From positions 1-24,216 of the forward strand of contig CAMLNB010000021.1 in assembly GCA_946481205.1 (NCBI GenBank): a stretch of DNA of 24,216 nt, written 5' to 3'. The translations under genes and the position numbers were made by a program. Position 1 is the stretch's first letter, and every line of letters starts with the position of its first letter. Source of the stretch: an uncultured Kangiella sp. Lineage in GTDB: Bacteria; Pseudomonadota; Gammaproteobacteria; Enterobacterales; DSM-103792. Below are positions 21,256-24,216 of this stretch, one piece after another. Under the pieces are notes generated by a model that saw only the letters and a program-made list of their open reading frames with translations, made no database searches and was not told where the DNA came from.

Positions 21256-21693
21256 ATGTGGTTGGATGCACTACTGGCGACACTGCACTGGCTGGCAATT
21301 GGCGGGTTGGCGGCAACGCTGTTTGCCGAATGGTTGCTACTGCGCTGGCAGATTCCATTGCAACAGCCAGCACGCTTGAGCCAGGTGGATCTGTTTTACT
21401 TTCTCGCCGCCCTTGCCGCTTTGGCGACCGGATTGCTGCGGCTATTCTTCGGCGCCAAAGGCGTAAGCTTCTACACTGGACAACCGGTGTTCTGGTTGAA
21501 GATCGGTTTGTACGTCGTCATCGGTTTGATTTCGCTCGCGCCGACCCAGCGCTTTAGCCGCTGGCGCAAAGGCAGTGAAACTGTGACCGGCGCCGGCATC
21601 GCCGCCGCGCAGCGACTGGTCAGCCTGCAATTGTTGTTACTGCTCGGCTTTCCGCTATTGGCCAGTGCAATGGCGCGAGCTTTGTTTAGCTGA
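21256..21693 (+). CDS. DUF2214 family membrane protein
   Basis: A 145-residue protein with four helices (about 4-28, 46-64, 75-93 and 120-140). 'LHWLAIGGLAATLFAEW', 'VDLFYFLAALAALATGLLRLFFG' (in pieces), 'KGVSFYTGQPVFWLKIGLY' and 'L.S.QLLLLLGFPLLASAMAR' follow the DUF2214 pattern, including the conserved 'R..FG.KG..FY..n..F..Kl..f' core. The conserved His11 and the overall layout recall b-type membrane proteins, but haem binding is not shown. GAGGG nine bases ahead of the ATG at 21256 overlaps the preceding stop codon, so it belongs to the same transcript. Last gene of the cluster; no clear terminator follows. Confidence 0.88.
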   Translation: MWLDALLATLHWLAIGGLAATLFAEWLLLRWQIPLQQPARLSQVDLFYFLAALAALATGLLRLFFGAKGVSFYTGQPVFWLKIGLYVVIGLISLAPTQRFSRWRKGSETVTGAGIAAAQRLVSLQLLLLLGFPLLASAMARALFS

Positions 21694-21756
21694 GCTATTT
21701 TGCGCTCAATAGAAATTTGCACTGGCGCGAACGAAATCAAGGGCGCCATAGCTCGT

Positions 21757-22938
21757 TTAACGCTGTGGCGCACCACCATAGTAGGCACGGACCCGCGGAT
21801 TCATCACTGCAAACCACAGTGGCGGCAACCAGGCCAGCACAACCATGGCCGGATATCCAGCTGGCAACTGCGGGCTGTCGTCGAAATGACGCAGGATCTG
21901 ATAACGCCGTTTCGGGAAGGCGTGATGATCAGAATGCCGCTGCAAATGAAACAGCAACAGATTGCTGAGCCGGTGCGAAGAATTCCATGAGTGCTGATGT
22001 GTCACCCGTTCATAGCGGCCATGCTCGTCCTGGCGGCGGTGCAGGCCGTAATGCTCGATGTAGTTAACAGTTTCCAGCAGCACAATCGCGACCAGACTCT
22101 GGCCGACAAAGAACAGCAGACCCAGCCAGCCGCCGATCAGCATTAGGCTCAGCGCCAGCAAAGCGCTGAGCGCAACCCAGTGCAGATACTCATTGTGCAA
22201 AGACCAGAACGGCAGATTTTTCTGTTGTAGCCGCTCGCGTTCCAACCGTATGGCGTTGCGGCTATTGCGGTAGATCGCCTTGGGCACGAATGTAAAGATA
22301 CTTTCGCCATAGCGAGCGCTGGAGGCATCCTCCGGCGTCGAGACGTGCACATGGTGGCCACGTAGGTGTTCGATCTTGAAGCCGCCATAGCAGACCGTTG
22401 ACAGCAGCATGCCGCCGGTCAGTTGCTCCAACGCCGCGTTCTTGTGGATCAGTTCGTGCGCCACCGTGATTGCCAAAACGCTGCTGATGGTGCCAATCGA
22501 GAACAGCCAGGCCAGCCAAAGCAACGGCTCGGTCAGGCTGCTGGCGACCAGCGCACCGCTGAACAAGTTCCACAGCTGCAACGGCAGACAAAGCAGGGTC
22601 AGTGTGCGATACCACGGCCGCATCGCCAGCTCGCGGCTTTCCTGATCAGAGGGATTGAGGGTGTCGCGGCCGACGAGGAAATCAGCAATCGGCACCAGCA
22701 CAAACACGACGAACGGTGTCCAGAACCAGAACAGCGTGTCGTACCCGGTTAGCATGCCGTAATGCAGTCCCACCCATGGCAGCAGCAAGGGAAGGAACAC
22801 GATGGCGTACGCCCATTGCTTGCGCTGCAAGGCGCGTGTGATGGCAATCTCAGTGCCTGGTGGCGGCGTGACTGGCGGCGGTGTGGGCGGCGACCGCCCT
22901 ACGGTCGTGGAGATTGCTGACGTCGTGGGAGAAGACAT
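21757..22938 (-). CDS. alkB: alkane 1-monooxygenase (AlkB)
   Basis: A 393-residue integral-membrane di-iron alkane hydroxylase. All His clusters are present: HELIH (161-165), EHLRGHH (190-196), NYIEHYG (292-298) and LQRHSDHH (332-339). Their order and spacing are those of AlkB proper, not of fatty-acid desaturases or xylene monooxygenase. About six helices flank them. It oxidises the terminal carbon of medium-chain alkanes in the inner membrane using O2 and electrons from rubredoxin and rubredoxin reductase. Neither partner gene is in the window, nor is an adjacent regulator, so it is an orphan copy here. The first 30 residues are Ser/Thr/Pro-rich (PPTPPPVTPPPG), an unusual soluble tail. The ATG at 22938 has only a weak AAGG upstream. 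Confidence 0.94.
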   Translation of the reverse strand: MSSPTTSAISTTVGRSPPTPPPVTPPPGTEIAITRALQRKQWAYAIVFLPLLLPWVGLHYGMLTGYDTLFWFWTPFVVFVLVPIADFLVGRDTLNPSDQESRELAMRPWYRTLTLLCLPLQLWNLFSGALVASSLTEPLLWLAWLFSIGTISSVLAITVAHELIHKNAALEQLTGGMLLSTVCYGGFKIEHLRGHHVHVSTPEDASSARYGESIFTFVPKAIYRNSRNAIRLERERLQQKNLPFWSLHNEYLHWVALSALLALSLMLIGGWLGLLFFVGQSLVAIVLLETVNYIEHYGLHRRQDEHGRYERVTHQHSWNSSHRLSNLLLFHLQRHSDHHAFPKRRYQILRHFDDSPQLPAGYPAMVVLAWLPPLWFAVMNPRVRAYYGGAPQR

Positions 22939-22985
22939 AGAGCGTAAGCCTTGTGCTGTATCGCGTCTGCCTGCTGCGTTGTTCG

Positions 22986-22994
22986 ACTATAGCA
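22986..22994 (-). promoter_or_regulatory. extended -10 promoter element of alkB
   Basis: The minus strand reads TGCTATAGT, the same extended -10 sequence as ahead of the SDR gene. It lies about 48 bases before the alkB ATG. No convincing -35 hexamer lies 17 bases upstream, and no obvious AlkS- or AraC-type repeat is seen. Confidence 0.45.
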
Positions 22995-23125
22995 CCGGCC
23001 CGCTCAGACCTTCGCCGGTCTGGTGGCTGCAGCTCACGATTGTTGTTTCGCTGCGGCTGCCTTACCCTTGGCGCCATCACCGACAGTCGCGGCCGCGCGA
23101 CTGATGCCGTCCGCTGAAGCGAGTC

Positions 23126-24216
23126 ATGAATCCGCAATTACCCGTCAATCCTAGCGCCAACAGCCTGAGCACCTCGCCACAGGCAGGCCTGCTCAGTACC
23201 ACGGTCATCGAACCGGCAGCACGTGTTTGTCAGAACTGCCAGACGCCGATGCACGGGCCGTTCTGTTACCAATGCGGTCAGCACGAGCGTTCTTCACTGC
23301 GCCATGCCGGGCTGCTGCTGCGTGACATTCTGCATGATGTATTCAATCTGGATTCGCGCGCCATTCGCACACTGAAACCGCTGCTGCTGAAACCCGGTTA
23401 TTTGACGCTGGAATATTTCGCCGGCCGCCGCCAGCGTTACGTGCCACCGCTGCGACTGTATGTAATCGCCAGTCTGGTGTTCTTTCTTATCGCCGGTTTG
23501 CTGTTTTCGCTGGGTGATGGCCTACAGTTCGACAGCGACACGCAAGCTGCCGGCGAGCTTCTGAACGACCCCGAAGTACAGCAGGCCTTGCAGGATCCCA
23601 AGGTGGTCGCCGCCATTCAGGAGGCGGCACCAGCCGCGCGAGAAGCTATGGCCAGAAAAGGTTTGGTCAATCCCGGGGCGCCGAGGATCCCAGCGCCTCC
23701 TACTCTCTCTGTGGCTGACAAGGTTTCGACACTTCCCGCGCGAGTCGAGCCACGCATCGAAGTTACCGCATTCGAGCCGCTACCATTTCTGCCGGAGTTT
23801 GCGAACACTTGGTTGGAATCATTGAACCACGACGTACAGGTCAAGGCAGAACAGATCAAGAACAATCCGCAAAAATTGCTGGAAGCCGTTTTGAGTGTTC
23901 TACCACAGTCAATGTTTATCCTGCTGCCGCTGTTCGCGTTGTTGCTGAAACTGTTTTATCCATTTGCTAATCGACTGTACATGGAGCATTTGATCGTGGC
24001 CCTGCACAGTCACTGCTTCCTGTTCATCTTGTTTACATTGCTGATTGTGAGCAATCACCTGCTCGGAGAAAGCTACGGCCTGACCGCGCGTCTGCCATGG
24101 CTGGAGTCCTTGCTCGGCACCGTTAGCGGTATGCTGCTCGGCATCGGGGCGCCACTGTATTTGTATCTGATGCAGAAACGCGTCTACGGCCAAAGCCACT
24201 GGCTGACTTTCAGCAA
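23126..24216 (+). CDS. DUF3667 domain-containing membrane protein, cut by the window edge
   Basis: An open frame of at least 363 codons with no stop before the window ends. The N terminus (about 1-32) is unstructured. A zinc-ribbon motif follows (Cys35/Cys38 in CQNC; Cys47/Cys50 in CYQCGQ), then 'LLLRDILHDVFNLDSRAIRTL' (in pieces), 'LLKPGYLTLEYFAGRRQRYVPPLRLY', again in pieces, and a helix (about 113-133). That is the DUF3667 signature. A hydrophilic, Ala/Pro/Glu-rich loop (about 134-255) comes next, then helices near 257-277, 286-306 and 330-350. The family is of unknown function. The ATG at 23126 has a GCGAG-type site five bases ahead. It is divergent from alkB with 187 bases between, so shared regulation is possible but unproved. 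Confidence 0.85.
   Translation, partial: MNPQLPVNPSANSLSTSPQAGLLSTTVIEPAARVCQNCQTPMHGPFCYQCGQHERSSLRHAGLLLRDILHDVFNLDSRAIRTLKPLLLKPGYLTLEYFAGRRQRYVPPLRLYVIASLVFFLIAGLLFSLGDGLQFDSDTQAAGELLNDPEVQQALQDPKVVAAIQEAAPAAREAMARKGLVNPGAPRIPAPPTLSVADKVSTLPARVEPRIEVTAFEPLPFLPEFANTWLESLNHDVQVKAEQIKNNPQKLLEAVLSVLPQSMFILLPLFALLLKLFYPFANRLYMEHLIVALHSHCFLFILFTLLIVSNHLLGESYGLTARLPWLESLLGTVSGMLLGIGAPLYLYLMQKRVYGQSHWLTFS

Noticed and set aside
21743..21771. ten-base stem with one G-U pair overlapping the alkB stop
   Set aside because: It resembles a terminator between two convergent genes, but no T run follows on either strand, so I do not call it one.
1..24216. CRISPR array, tRNA/rRNA, insertion sequence or prophage
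   Set aside because: I looked for regularly spaced repeats, cloverleaf-type sequences, transposase motifs and terminal inverted repeats on both strands and saw none.

Overview
This is a chromosomal, GC-rich, densely coded window, most likely from a free-living gammaproteobacterium. That placement rests on the mix of families: YchJ, NudC, YqcC, an Atl protein with Trp in place of the alkyltransferase Cys, a DUF3192 lipoprotein, DUF2214, DUF3667, a choice-of-anchor H surface protein, and both a PEP-CTERM and a GlyGly-CTERM-like sorting tail. A full alkB alkane hydroxylase suggests possible hydrocarbon use. The genus cannot be fixed from this window; a Permianibacter-like organism is only a guess. 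I see no tRNA, rRNA, CRISPR array, insertion sequence or prophage gene.

Left part (1-9600): ychJ (+) converges on a PEP-CTERM gene (-) across a perfectly symmetrical terminator. About 0.8 kb then lacks an intact gene but carries what reads as a decayed phzF-like gene. It is followed by a SAM methyltransferase, a small bacterial-PH membrane protein, a repeated choice-of-anchor H surface protein (-), a ferredoxin/flavodoxin-NADP reductase-like flavoprotein, a KefB/YbaL-type CPA2 antiporter with a C-terminal RCK region, a DUF523-DUF1722 fusion, and a FabG-like SDR.

Middle part (9600-16100): an unrecognised 199-residue protein and a DUF3192 lipoprotein on the minus strand lead to a tightly coupled YtrA-type GntR/ABC ATPase/ABC permease operon. 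Each junction in it is a 4-base ATGA overlap. A near-perfect palindrome sits over the likely operon promoter and has the GGTG-N16-CACC layout expected of a YtrA-type operator. Divergent to the operon are a YeiH-family transporter and nudC. A secreted hypothetical protein and a small acidic protein follow on the minus strand. The small-protein gene has a consensus sigma-70 promoter whose TATATA -10 box could also serve the divergent atl gene.

Right part (16100-24216): atl converges on a minus-strand pair, a His-rich SEC-C mini-protein followed by YqcC. Divergent from these is a probable six-gene plus-strand cluster: a DUF7010-like membrane protein, an ABC ATPase, an ABC-2 permease, a LiaF/DUF5668-like membrane protein, a Cys-rich lipoprotein and a DUF2214 membrane protein. 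It is preceded by TGAC/GTCA repeats that look like a response-regulator site. All six products are membrane or lipoprotein components or the ATPase that drives them, so this cluster is the best candidate for an undescribed envelope or export system. The window ends with alkB (-) and the start of a DUF3667 gene (+) cut by the window edge.

All functional names come from motif recognition by eye; no database search was run.
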